DNA of 64,000 nt from a virus. Numbering within the stretch: position 1 is the first letter of the stretch; every line of letters begins with the position of its first letter. Shown here one piece after another: positions 7,862 through 16,112 of this stretch. Position numbers and translations under genes: made by a program. The stretch covers positions 1 to 64,000 of IMG/VR virus record IMGVR_UViG_3300048694_000663; one strand, written 5' to 3'. The notes below the pieces were generated by a model, which had not been told where the DNA came from, made no database searches, and saw nothing but the letters and a program-made list of their open reading frames with translations.

Positions 7862-8004
7862 TACTCTTTTACGTACTTCTCAAGCGCCTTGATGATGATG
7901 CTTGTTACGGTTACTTTGTCTTTAGCTGCTTGCTTTTGTGCAGCTTTCCAGAGCTCATCAGATACACGGATGGTTCTGGTCGGTGTCTTAGGTGCATTTG
8001 GCAT
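7861..8004 (-). CDS. Ribbon-helix-helix DNA-binding protein, 47 aa
   Basis: The 47-residue product has the Arc/MetJ/CopG layout. A short beta-strand RTIRVSDEL is followed by two helices, WKAAQKQAAKDKVT and SIIIKALEKYV. Such proteins dimerise and bind operators, so this is a candidate phage repressor or regulator. The start at ATG 8004 has no Shine-Dalgarno sequence. A TATACT box ends seven bases upstream, which would fit a leaderless transcript, common in actinobacteria. It is coupled to the 53-residue gene downstream. Confidence 0.8.
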   Translation of the reverse strand: MPNAPKTPTRTIRVSDELWKAAQKQAAKDKVTVTSIIIKALEKYVKE

Positions 8005-8010
8005 GGTGTC

Positions 8011-8016
8011 AGTATA
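8011..8016 (-). promoter_or_regulatory. Possible -10 box (TATACT) for leaderless RHH transcript
   Basis: On the minus strand TATACT lies so that transcription would start about at the ATG of the ribbon-helix-helix gene. No good -35 hexamer is visible at 16-18 bases, so support is the -10 match and the lack of a ribosome site. Confidence 0.3.
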
Positions 8017-8020
8017 CCTT

Positions 8021-8584
8021 TCAAGCGGTAGTTACGGGCGCGTATACAGTTGGATGATAAAGACCAAGTTGGTTAACTAGATAACTATCCGTGGACTGTG
8101 AGTAGGTAAAGTAATCGGACGGGGTTGCTTGGCTAGCTGGTATTGCCCTGTCCATAGCCTCTTCAATTTGAATAGCCCCCAAGATGCTTATGTGCTGGGG
8201 GTTATCGTCGTGAACGAAGGCGAGAACGGCCACTTTACTCTTTTCATCGTCCCCCCGAATCGAGAGGTAGCCGTTCTCACTATTAATGCGTCGCACTTCA
8301 AAGTTAGGCTCAACATCTGGAGCCTTGGTGTGCAACTTATGCTCTGATAAATCCCATGGAACATCATTCCATTTAGTGCCATAGTACTTTGCCACAGCAC
8401 ACTCCGCAACTGTACCTAGCATCTCCCCGATGATGTCAGGAAGCTTGCGCCCTGTGCGGTAGGTAGTTCCTTTGCGTTCGCCATTTTCATAGCGATGTTT
8501 AAAAGCTCTATCTAGTGCCACGTTCATTGCGTGGCGTAGTTCCTCTCTTGTAAGGAATACTTCTGCTTCATGTTTAGTAGACAC
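8021..8584 (-). CDS. Hypothetical protein, possible PD-(D/E)XK-like fold
   Basis: A 187-residue protein starting at GTG 8584 and overlapping the helicase gene by 11 bases. The order of elements recalls restriction-endonuclease-like proteins: a helix with GEMLGTVAECAVAKYYG, then an acidic residue in KAPDVEPN, then FEVRR. The last motif has Arg where the catalytic Lys would be, so activity is doubtful. The assignment is inference from the pattern only. Confidence 0.6.
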   Translation of the reverse strand: MSTKHEAEVFLTREELRHAMNVALDRAFKHRYENGERKGTTYRTGRKLPDIIGEMLGTVAECAVAKYYGTKWNDVPWDLSEHKLHTKAPDVEPNFEVRRINSENGYLSIRGDDEKSKVAVLAFVHDDNPQHISILGAIQIEEAMDRAIPASQATPSDYFTYSQSTDSYLVNQLGLYHPTVYAPVTTA

Positions 8585-10157
8585 TGTGTGTCTGCAAGAA
8601 GTTATTTAAACTTGCTAAGGTCATTTCGACCCCACCTTTCTCATTGATGCCTTTGCCGTCAATGACCGCGCTCGCCACGGCGTTTTTTTGTTGGAGTGAT
8701 AAATGCTGACGGAACTCCAAAGAGGAGTCGATGATTGCGTCCAAGATAACGACTCGTTTAAAGGAAGAGCTGGCACGTACAATCCTGCCGTTTCTTTGGT
8801 TTGCTGTTCCTGATGACCAAGGGAGGTCGTAGTTGATGAGGAGGTTGCCCGCTGGCAAATCAACTCCGTAGCCACCAGCATCGCTAGAGACAAGAACGCG
8901 AGTCCTAGGATTAGTATTAAACTCAATCTTGTTATCCTCCTTTTGTTTTGCGGTCAGTAGTCCTGTGTATGTCACACACTCTACAGTATCAAGAGCCTCT
9001 ACAATTAAATCTACCATGCGAACATGGGTAGCAAAAATAACTACCTTATTGTTCTCGTCTAAGTCTAAGAAATCTTTGACGTAGGTTATAACCGCATCAA
9101 GCTTAGGATGACGTACCCCATCGAGCAAGCCACTATCAACAAGTTCAGCGCAGTAAGCACTTCCCTCTCCCTCCTGTCTATGAAACTTTGCAGCACTATC
9201 CGCAATTAACTGTGGGTGGGAACAGAGCATTTTCATAGCGCCAATTTTGCTCATTAATTTCCCACGCATCTCATCCGCTGGCCCGCCCCATTGTTGCTCT
9301 AACCCATAGTGCGCCATGATGTTAAAGCTGGAGCCAAATAGTTCTTGTGCATCAGCTAAATCATTAAGCAAATCCTTCTTAATCTTCTCGTAAAGCTTGG
9401 CGCCTTTACTATCTATCTTGACAGCCATTGGTTCTAAATGGATTGCTTCAGGCAAATAAGGAGCCACGTCTGCATCGGTTTGAGCTTTGCGTACCGAAGC
9501 TTGCTTCATGCGTTGATGGAGGGTAGGTAAATTACGATAGCGGTCTACGCCACCCCACTTATTACGGACAATAAATGCGGCATCAAAGATGTCGTACTTT
9601 CCTAAGACCTGCTTGTCAACAAACTGCATGATGGAAAACAGCTCTTCAGGTTTTCCATTCTCAATAGGAGTTCCTGTTAAAGCAAATCTATATTCTGAGT
9701 TAAGTCCTTTAACGTGCTTTGAACGCTTTGACCTAAATGATTTGATTGCCGTGGCTTCATCAAGAACGATAAATCCTCGCGGTAATTTGCTAACGTATTT
9801 CCAGTCGTTGACCACCTGCTCATAATTAAGAATGATGTAGTCAGGAGCAGTTCCGTCGGTTTGGATACACCTAAGGTATTGGGCTTCCCTTTGTTTTGGG
9901 CTCCCATCAATGACCATAGGGTTTGCAGTGTCATCAGTAAACTTTCTTATCTGGTTGTACCACTGATACTTCAATGGTGATAGGCAGATAATAAGTCCTG
10001 GAGCTGTAACTTTCTGCTCTTCTTTAAGCCTTTCTATTGCGGCAATTGTAAGGACAGTCTTACCCAACCCGAGGTCGTAGGCGACCAGCATGCTTTTTCT
10101 TTCGCACATGCGGTCAACCGCTTCGGGTTGATACGGTAAAAGAGTCCCTTTAAACAA
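8574..10157 (-). CDS. SNF2-type DNA helicase/translocase
   Basis: This superfamily 2 ATPase of 527 residues probably remodels or translocates on DNA during phage replication or recombination. Motif I is DLGLGKT (28-34), motif II is DEAT (133-136), motif III is TGTPIEN (161-167), and the second RecA domain carries VSSDAGGYGVDL and QRNGRIVRASS (motifs V and VI). The compact size is typical of phage SNF2-like proteins such as T4 UvsW-type helpers. The open frame begins with TTG at 10157, overlapping the stop of the dNMP kinase gene. AAGGA lies 12 bases upstream, so the start is plausible but not certain. Confidence 0.92.
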   Translation of the reverse strand: MFKGTLLPYQPEAVDRMCERKSMLVAYDLGLGKTVLTIAAIERLKEEQKVTAPGLIICLSPLKYQWYNQIRKFTDDTANPMVIDGSPKQREAQYLRCIQTDGTAPDYIILNYEQVVNDWKYVSKLPRGFIVLDEATAIKSFRSKRSKHVKGLNSEYRFALTGTPIENGKPEELFSIMQFVDKQVLGKYDIFDAAFIVRNKWGGVDRYRNLPTLHQRMKQASVRKAQTDADVAPYLPEAIHLEPMAVKIDSKGAKLYEKIKKDLLNDLADAQELFGSSFNIMAHYGLEQQWGGPADEMRGKLMSKIGAMKMLCSHPQLIADSAAKFHRQEGEGSAYCAELVDSGLLDGVRHPKLDAVITYVKDFLDLDENNKVVIFATHVRMVDLIVEALDTVECVTYTGLLTAKQKEDNKIEFNTNPRTRVLVSSDAGGYGVDLPAGNLLINYDLPWSSGTANQRNGRIVRASSSFKRVVILDAIIDSSLEFRQHLSLQQKNAVASAVIDGKGINEKGGVEMTLASLNNFLQTHSVY

Positions 10158-10686
10158 ACTGCAACATCCTTGTCTTAACAGCCATTTCTAATGATTCAAC
10201 TGAACCATCATTGATAAATTTACAGTCCCACCTATCCCAGTTGTCAAGAGCAGTCTCAGAAATATGAGCGTTAATTGGCCCAACCCCAGGTCGTTCTACT
10301 TTCCACAACTGAGAATAGTCCCTATCCTTAATAACTTTGGCTTCGTTTGGAAACCTAACGTCGGTGATAACTACGTTACTTGTATAAGCGACGTCCTTAA
10401 GAGCTATATTTACCCAAAAATCTTCGCCAAAATTCTTTCGAGCAGCAACTCCCACATCCTGCAACATCTTGCGAATCTCTGGTTTGCTTTTAGCCTCATC
10501 CCATCCAAGCGCCTCAACAACCTCTTTAATGGTGTTTCCTTCTCGATTGTAGGTGGGGTTTAAATCATAAAGGTAGTTGCGAATAGCGTCGGCAAAAGCA
10601 ACTCTTCTATAACCAAATTGTGTACATAAATATTCAGCTATGGTGTCTTTGCCTGAACGTGCGTACCCTGAAATTCCAATAATCAT
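10150..10686 (-). CDS. Deoxynucleoside monophosphate kinase
   Basis: This P-loop kinase of 178 residues probably phosphorylates dNMPs recycled from host DNA to feed replication, like T4 gp1. The P-loop is GYARSGKDT near the N-terminus, followed by the family's FGYRRVAFADAIR. A conserved VVITDVRFPNEA segment lies in the middle. The protein then continues into LWKVERPG. It is located between primase and helicase genes and overlaps the helicase gene by 8 bases. Confidence 0.87.
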   Translation of the reverse strand: MIIGISGYARSGKDTIAEYLCTQFGYRRVAFADAIRNYLYDLNPTYNREGNTIKEVVEALGWDEAKSKPEIRKMLQDVGVAARKNFGEDFWVNIALKDVAYTSNVVITDVRFPNEAKVIKDRDYSQLWKVERPGVGPINAHISETALDNWDRWDCKFINDGSVESLEMAVKTRMLQFV

Positions 10687-10694
10687 TTATCTCC

Positions 10695-11624
10695 CTATAT
10701 TGACATCATGGCTGAAAACTTTGCGTTCTCAATACCTGTTTGTATCTCTACCTTACTCATGCCCCCAACATCCTTTTGGTCTGTCTCAGCATAGTTAAAT
10801 ACCCAAACGCCTTTGTTAATTCCTCTAGCCCATTTGAGTAAATCTAAAGTGCAACTTCTGCCAGCATCATCATTATCAAATGCCAACATTAAATGTTCAA
10901 CAGAAGCGAGTTCTTGTTTTTGTTCTTTTGTTAGCCCAGCTCCATAAGCAGCTATAGCATTTGGATAGCCGACTGAATAAAGTCGAGCAACATCTAGGGG
11001 AGATTCAACAATGATTCTTGTTTTAGCATGGCCCCAATTATTAAAATTAAAAAGAGTATGCCCCTTTTTAACTCCTTTTGGATAGTTATTAAAATAACGA
11101 CCTACATAAGACTTCTCTTGCCACCCGTACAGTTTGTTTGTTCGCGGTTCACGGATAGGAAGAATCCACAGTTCTCGTCGCGGGTCCCAAAGGATTTCAC
11201 ATTCACGACATGACTCAGCAGTTATGCCTCGAGACTTAAGAGCATTCAATGGGGGATATGTAAACAAAGCCATGGAAGACTCTTGAAGTGTTTCTATAAC
11301 TTCTGTCTCTGGTTCTTTTAATAATGATTCAAATGCTTTGGTTAATCCAGTTGCGCTTTGGCTAATCCAAGCCTCTCCGTTTTTAACATCCTCTACAGAT
11401 ACGCCAGTGACGTATGCAATGAGAAAAGGAAAGCTTCCTTTAAAATTACATGACCAGCATCTATGTGCACCAGTGCTTGCATTGATTGACCAAGATGGGT
11501 TTCTATCTTCATGGCCAGTGCGTGCTAGGTGTCCTGGACACTTAGCCCATACCTCCTGCCCAACGGTTTTTGTTGGGTGTATCTCTAAAGTCTCTAAGTA
11601 ATCTTCTAGTTGTGAAGTTTCCAT
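10695..11624 (-). CDS. dnaG: DNA primase (zinc-binding and Toprim domains)
   Basis: This protein synthesises RNA primers for lagging-strand replication. The N-terminal zinc finger has Cys29, His32, Cys56 and Cys59, the CHC2-type pattern. The Toprim domain in the C-terminal half has IIVESPLDVARL with the catalytic Glu, and AFDNDDAGR with the metal-binding Asp residues. At 309 residues it is shorter than bacterial DnaG and lacks the DnaB-interacting domain. Its ATG overlaps the TAG of the helicase gene by one base, so primase and helicase are made together. Confidence 0.92.
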   Translation of the reverse strand: METSQLEDYLETLEIHPTKTVGQEVWAKCPGHLARTGHEDRNPSWSINASTGAHRCWSCNFKGSFPFLIAYVTGVSVEDVKNGEAWISQSATGLTKAFESLLKEPETEVIETLQESSMALFTYPPLNALKSRGITAESCRECEILWDPRRELWILPIREPRTNKLYGWQEKSYVGRYFNNYPKGVKKGHTLFNFNNWGHAKTRIIVESPLDVARLYSVGYPNAIAAYGAGLTKEQKQELASVEHLMLAFDNDDAGRSCTLDLLKWARGINKGVWVFNYAETDQKDVGGMSKVEIQTGIENAKFSAMMSI

Positions 11625-12850
11625 TAGAAGTCATCCTCTTCAAACTCACGGAACGTAGCTGTATCCCACTCCCATGAAAGCTTTACCTCAGCACCGCCTG
11701 AGTTACGGCTAGCCATAATCTTTAACAAACGAACAGAGTCATCATCATCAATACGCTCAAGGCCCATAACAATGTCAGCATCTTGAGCAAAGGAAGATGC
11801 ATAACCAATAGAGTCAAGAGTTGCTCTACCGCCCTTCATCTTATGACCTAGATATTGAGTATTAATAACAATAGGGATGTTTACATTAAGCGCTAGATTC
11901 TTTAAAGAACGCGTAATGTTAGTAAGAGCAGCTGGGGTATTCATTTCTTTTGTCTGCTCATCTTGCATCAAGTACACGCCGTCAATTACCACTAATGAAG
12001 GTTGAAGGATTTGAATGTTATTAGCGATAGAGGTAACGGTTCTACCCTCTGCTCCTGGAACAAGGTGGAATCCAGCTTTGAAGTTTGCTAATGATTTAAG
12101 GCCACTAAGGAATCTAGTTTCTTCTTCCTGCTCCAAAGTACCTGTCATCAAACGGTGGTGGGAAAGTCGAGAACGCATAGAGTCGTAGCGACGTGCTTGC
12201 TCATCGTTTGTCATTTCAAAAGACTTAAACATTACGGGGTTACCAGACTCATGAACTGATAAAGCCATTTGTAAACAAAGTGTTGACTTACCAGTTTTAG
12301 GAAGAGCAGCTACAACAATGAGCTGTCCGTTTTGGATACCACTGATGCTTTTATCAATCGTTGGAAATCCTGTCCTGTAACCAAGAATTCCATCTGGAGT
12401 ATTTTTTCGTGTGAGGTACTCTTCATACCGTTGTTCAGGATTGTTCGTGAGGTCGACAGTAGCTGCACCTTTAAAAGATGAAGCTTCAATCCCGACGAGC
12501 CCTCCTTGTAAAGCAAGCAGTGCTGCTTCATGGTCTTTCTCCTTATCAATAAGTTTGATTGCTTCGCCAAGCATTGCAATGGTTGCTTTTTTACGGCGCT
12601 CAGCAACAACAGCATCAAGGAGATAGTCAATAGGGTCACTAACTTCAACTAAATCAAAAGCTGGAAAGTTATCTTTTACTGCATCAATGCTTGGAGACTC
12701 TCCGTAGTTAACAAAGAATTGGCGCATGAATAAGAAAAGACGTCGGTCTTCATCTATATCAAACCAAGTTTCATCAACAGCTTTTGTAAGAATTGGTGCA
12801 AGGTCTTGTAAAGATATTGCTTTATGTAGCAATCTCGTTTCGTTTAACAT
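11624..12850 (-). CDS. dnaB: DnaB-like replicative helicase
   Basis: This is the hexameric replicative helicase. An N-terminal helical domain of about 125 residues is followed by a RecA-like ATPase with Walker A LPKTGKST (near 184-191) and Walker B SLVVIDGVYLM. The conserved FKSFEMTNDEQARR helix and the C-terminal QDADIVMGLER segment fit the DnaB family. The ATG at 12850 overlaps the upstream TGA as TGATG and is preferred to a TTG one codon earlier. It is adjacent to primase downstream and near a DnaC-like loader upstream. Confidence 0.93.
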   Translation of the reverse strand: MLNETRLLHKAISLQDLAPILTKAVDETWFDIDEDRRLFLFMRQFFVNYGESPSIDAVKDNFPAFDLVEVSDPIDYLLDAVVAERRKKATIAMLGEAIKLIDKEKDHEAALLALQGGLVGIEASSFKGAATVDLTNNPEQRYEEYLTRKNTPDGILGYRTGFPTIDKSISGIQNGQLIVVAALPKTGKSTLCLQMALSVHESGNPVMFKSFEMTNDEQARRYDSMRSRLSHHRLMTGTLEQEEETRFLSGLKSLANFKAGFHLVPGAEGRTVTSIANNIQILQPSLVVIDGVYLMQDEQTKEMNTPAALTNITRSLKNLALNVNIPIVINTQYLGHKMKGGRATLDSIGYASSFAQDADIVMGLERIDDDDSVRLLKIMASRNSGGAEVKLSWEWDTATFREFEEDDF

Positions 12851-13269
12851 CAACGACCTCCGAACAAATCTCTAAACGAGTAACCCCAGTGGCCGTACAT
12901 TAGCAAGCGTTCGGGCAAGTCCACTACCCCCATTACTTCAGGATGATATGGGAGTGTCGTGACAAGAGAAGCTACATCATCATAAGCAGAGTGATAGCGG
13001 AAGGGATTAGTTCCTGCAGCATCTAACTTCTCCACAACATTATCTAACTCTTCTTGTGTATGAGAAGTGCTCACCAACTCTAGGGTGACGCCAACTTGAA
13101 CTGTATAAATATAGAAACGACTTAAAGCAACGGAGTCTAGTTGTATATCTGTCTGTGTTTTCTTTAAAACTTTATATTTTGTTACGGTAGTTTTTGTGCT
13201 TTTAGAAATTACATCGATGTGAACTAAAAAACGCTTTGGCATATCATTGCTGATATCACCATTACGCAT
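12850..13269 (-). CDS. Hypothetical protein
   Basis: A 139-residue protein of unknown family located between the helicase and the SWIM zinc-finger gene. The N-terminal half looks like alternating beta-strands (RFLVHIDVISKSTKTTVTKY). The C-terminal half is more mixed and ends GYSFRDLFGGR. Its ATG is at the TAG of the upstream gene, so it belongs to the replication operon. No catalytic motif is visible. Confidence 0.7.
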   Translation of the reverse strand: MRNGDISNDMPKRFLVHIDVISKSTKTTVTKYKVLKKTQTDIQLDSVALSRFYIYTVQVGVTLELVSTSHTQEELDNVVEKLDAAGTNPFRYHSAYDDVASLVTTLPYHPEVMGVVDLPERLLMYGHWGYSFRDLFGGR

Positions 13270-13565
13270 TAGAACACCTCTATTCTCCCGTATTTTATAA
13301 TGAACTCACGAAACTCTTCGTCAGAGCCTTGTGCTAGTGCTGCTTCTTCTTGACTTGCTTTTTGTGAAATTTCTAATGGATACGTTCCGTTGTTGGTATC
13401 CATTTTGCTTCTAACAAATTTAAGATGTTTACAATCATATGTGGTCTGCCATCCAGGGCAGGTGCAGTAAAGCCTATCTGCATCATCCACACTGACCTCA
13501 AAGATGCCAGGGTTAAATGAAGACTTCGTACTAAGGAATACTTGGATTAGTCTTTTGGTCACCAC
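13269..13565 (-). CDS. SWIM-type zinc-finger protein
   Basis: The 98-residue protein has a C-x-C-x8-C-x-H motif (CTCPGWQTTYDCKH) preceded by a beta-hairpin VSVDDADRLY. This is the SWIM zinc-finger pattern, which binds DNA or protein. Free-standing SWIM proteins are unusual, since most are attached to helicases or transposases. The gene begins with GTG within the end of the DnaC-like gene (35-base overlap). This suggests it works with the loader or helicase. The rest of the protein is acidic and shows no further domain. Confidence 0.75.
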   Translation of the reverse strand: MVTKRLIQVFLSTKSSFNPGIFEVSVDDADRLYCTCPGWQTTYDCKHLKFVRSKMDTNNGTYPLEISQKASQEEAALAQGSDEEFREFIIKYGRIEVF

Positions 13566-14259
13566 CCCTCAATCTTAAATCACCTTCGTTCGTTGCGAGG
13601 CGTATTTGATAAAAAGCTTCGTTTAAAAAGCTGCGTGTCGCAGGGCTATACTGGTCGCCCCAGTCCTTAGGGTTGGTGTTGCTGGTGATGATTGTAGGCA
13701 AACCCTCTTCATACCTAGTTCGTATTACCTCGTGTAGCAAGCTCTTTTGCCATGCAGAACCATAGTTATGTTCATTACCCACATCGTCGATAACAAGTAC
13801 TCTGATATTAAATGCGTCATCTTTGCAGTTACCTAAAATGCCATGCCATATTTTGTATTCACGCTCTTCATAATCTCCGCTAATTATTTGACCGCGCAAG
13901 GCAATTAACCCTGTGTATGAAGTAAAGTAAACAGGACGTGACAGGGCTTTACTTTCAGTATCAAAAGACTTTAATGGGTATGTGGTAATCATCTCTTGAA
14001 GCAAGGCAGCTCCTACAGTTGACTTACCTAATCCAGGAGAACCTGCGAAAAGTAAACCGCGACCACACATCTTTCCACCATAAGCTCGGATGACAAAACC
14101 AGTCTTAACTTTATTGACCCAGCCTTGTAATTCTTTATGGGCATCTTCTGAAAGGTCTACACAATCTTCCAAACGCCAGCCAACAAACTTTGCTGGAATG
14201 TTTGCAAGCTTCAACCAAGACTTACGACCAAGCGTTAACTTATCAATCGAGTAGGTCAT
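13531..14259 (-). CDS. dnaC: DnaC/IstB-like AAA+ helicase loader
   Basis: This ATPase probably loads the DnaB-like helicase onto single-stranded DNA. Walker A is AGSPGLGKST (72-81), Walker B is VLVIDDVG, and sensor 1 is IITSNTNPKDW. The short N-terminal region before the ATPase domain would contact the helicase. At 242 residues the length is normal for DnaC-like proteins. The gene overlaps the winged-helix gene upstream by 17 bases and the SWIM gene downstream, so this is one replication module. Confidence 0.88.
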   Translation of the reverse strand: MTYSIDKLTLGRKSWLKLANIPAKFVGWRLEDCVDLSEDAHKELQGWVNKVKTGFVIRAYGGKMCGRGLLFAGSPGLGKSTVGAALLQEMITTYPLKSFDTESKALSRPVYFTSYTGLIALRGQIISGDYEEREYKIWHGILGNCKDDAFNIRVLVIDDVGNEHNYGSAWQKSLLHEVIRTRYEEGLPTIITSNTNPKDWGDQYSPATRSFLNEAFYQIRLATNEGDLRLRGGDQKTNPSIP

Positions 14260-15175
14260 TGTTTGCCCCCTTCAATCCCTCATAGTACTCATCCCATTGC
14301 TCTTTTGAAACATGTTGGTACTTAGCTCTTTCAAGAAGGGAACCGTAGTTCTTTACAAAGAGCATTGCAATAGCTGTGGGGTTCTTCATACCGCGCACAA
14401 GAGGCTCAGCAAGATGTAGGTCCATCATCTTCAACTCTAATTCAGGGTTTGAATCATGTTTTTTCTCAGCCAAACCAAGCGCATAAACAAATCGGGTTTC
14501 AGACATCTCCCAAGGCGGTAGGTCAAAGCGATTATGTAAACGGTTAGCAAACTCTCGCGCAACATCTAAGGTATCCCAATCGGAGACGGGACGCTCACTT
14601 CGCGCCTTCTTGCGCTTCTTGTTAAGTACAGCCTTCTCGTCTTTGTAGTCTTGATTTTTTTGAGCCTTGCCTTTGACTTTGTCTCGAGCCTTTTCTTGCT
14701 CGTACTCTAAATCATCAGCTGAAAACTCGAAGCTCACGGTGCTACCTCCGATATTAATTATGTTTTTATTTTTTTCTTTTCCGAAATTCATTTTCGGGTA
14801 TGCATAGGAATTAAGAGTATTAGCTATACTGCTAGATATAGTTGTAGTAGCTATATTGGTTATATTAGCTTTACTGCTATAGAAGCTGTATAAGCTTACT
14901 AGCAGTGTGTAAATCCCATTAGATGGGTCTTGGTGCAGAACACCATCTAGTAGCCATCGGTCGGGTAAAGAGAACCCTTGAATGGTTGCCCAACGACCGC
15001 TGGCTTGAGGTTGTCTCTTGCTCCAGATTAAATTCATAGCCTTGAGTTCACGCAAGGCCGTGCGAGTAGCGTGCTTGCCATATTTGAGTTCTCCTAGCTC
15101 AACTATCTTTTCAGCAGCTAGGACTTCACCCTTGGTGAGCATGTAGATGTAAATGGCTAGGGCAGCAGGGCTCAT
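14243..15175 (-). CDS. Winged-helix replication-initiation-like protein
   Basis: The 310-residue protein begins with a winged helix-turn-helix (SPAALAIYIYML to about residue 80, with HATRTALRELKAMNLI as recognition helix). A Ser/Asn-rich linker and a very basic segment (about 165-195) follow. The C-terminal helical domain has the look of DnaD or DnaB-loader-like proteins. Its location upstream of the DnaC-like gene suggests origin recognition or primosome assembly. The name is inferred from architecture and neighbours. Confidence 0.65.
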   Translation of the reverse strand: MSPAALAIYIYMLTKGEVLAAEKIVELGELKYGKHATRTALRELKAMNLIWSKRQPQASGRWATIQGFSLPDRWLLDGVLHQDPSNGIYTLLVSLYSFYSSKANITNIATTTISSSIANTLNSYAYPKMNFGKEKNKNIINIGGSTVSFEFSADDLEYEQEKARDKVKGKAQKNQDYKDEKAVLNKKRKKARSERPVSDWDTLDVAREFANRLHNRFDLPPWEMSETRFVYALGLAEKKHDSNPELELKMMDLHLAEPLVRGMKNPTAIAMLFVKNYGSLLERAKYQHVSKEQWDEYYEGLKGANNDLLD

Positions 15176-15804
15176 TTGTCCCTCATGGCTCTACGAACAG
15201 CTACCTTTGCAATCTCATAAATGGCGTCATAGACCGCCTCCATAAGAGCCTCTTCCTCAGCAGAGTAGTCCTCAGAATCCTCTGAGACGTCCGCAGAGGC
15301 TTCCTCCTGCTCTTCGGTTAGTCTCTCCTGTTCAGGAGCCTCAGCGCGTCTTGTAGGGGGCTTCAAGCCCGCTACAGGGGTAATATCTGTCAGACCGTTG
15401 GTAAGGTCATAGCAGCCAATACCCTTAGAGCTAAAGGTGGCTAGGGCATCGGCAGAGTCTTGGTCTTCGTCATCCCACAAGAGGAAGCCATAGACCTTAG
15501 ACATTGCGCCTTTGTAAAGTTTGCAGGCTTCTTTGAGTGGGTCTTTTGATTCAGTAAAATCTGCAGCAGGGAACGCCGATAGTCGAGATGCATCTGGTGT
15601 ATACACAACACAATCGATGCCTTTTTCACGAGCAAACTTTGCAGCAATAACCTGACCCTCCGATGCTCGGTTAAGCACTATCGGAACAATGACAGGTTTG
15701 ATGTTCTGTTGTTTTAAAGGAACGATGTAATCATTTAACAACGCTTCGATATTGTTTTTACTGGTCTGTCCATTACCAGCAACAAAGAGAAATGCTGAGT
15801 CCAT
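15172..15804 (-). CDS. Rossmann-like (possible SLOG-type) protein with acidic tail
   Basis: About 130 residues form an alpha/beta domain with alternating strands (SAFLFVAGNGQ, IKPVIVPIVLNRA, IDCVVYTPDASR, VYGFLLWDDEDQDS). This recalls SLOG/DUF2493-type nucleotide-binding folds. The remainder is acidic and ends in a helix. The open frame extends to a TTG at 15819. The ATG at 15804 is preferred because AAGGA lies five bases upstream. That ribosome site is in the 3' arm of a hairpin (15805-15829). The function is unknown, and the fold is inference. Confidence 0.65.
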   Translation of the reverse strand: MDSAFLFVAGNGQTSKNNIEALLNDYIVPLKQQNIKPVIVPIVLNRASEGQVIAAKFAREKGIDCVVYTPDASRLSAFPAADFTESKDPLKEACKLYKGAMSKVYGFLLWDDEDQDSADALATFSSKGIGCYDLTNGLTDITPVAGLKPPTRRAEAPEQERLTEEQEEASADVSEDSEDYSAEEEALMEAVYDAIYEIAKVAVRRAMRDK

Positions 15805-15829
15805 AGGTTTCCTTTCCAAGGGGAAACCT
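15805..15829 (-). promoter_or_regulatory. Hairpin covering the ribosome site
   Basis: AGGTTTCC and GGAAACCT form an 8-bp inverted repeat with a 9-base loop. The repeat ends immediately before the ATG at 15804. The Shine-Dalgarno bases lie in the 3' arm, so folding would hide them and could limit translation. Confidence 0.45.
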
Positions 15830-15842
15830 AAGTGTAATACAC

Positions 15843-16103
15843 CTAGCGCTTAGGAGGCAATACCGTCGGGAAAAGCGGAGTGGCAAGCCTATCTGCAACA
15901 AGTAACAAAAGTAATGAAAGGAACGAAGTAGCACAAACTAGGACAGTCCTATGAGCAATAGTCACGTCCCTCGTTACTACGGCAATAGCACAGGTAGATA
16001 ACCCTACGGCAATAGGTGCTTTCCACCATCTGAGTCTTACAACTTCATTGAAGATGGCTAGGAAAAAAGAAGACGCCAAAGCACAGATGATTATTGTTTC
16101 CAT
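15843..16103 (-). CDS. Small membrane protein with about three transmembrane segments
   Basis: The 86-residue protein is very hydrophobic, with segments at about 3-18, 33-47 and 55-72 separated by short basic loops (RLRWWK, DRLATP). I recognise no family. It sits between the baseplate/tail region and the replication cluster. It might be a holin-like or envelope-modifying protein, although better holin candidates occur at 56754-57296. Confidence 0.65.
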   Translation of the reverse strand: METIIICALASSFFLAIFNEVVRLRWWKAPIAVGLSTCAIAVVTRDVTIAHRTVLVCATSFLSLLLLLVADRLATPLFPTVLPPKR

Positions 16104-16112
16104 GAGTGGATA

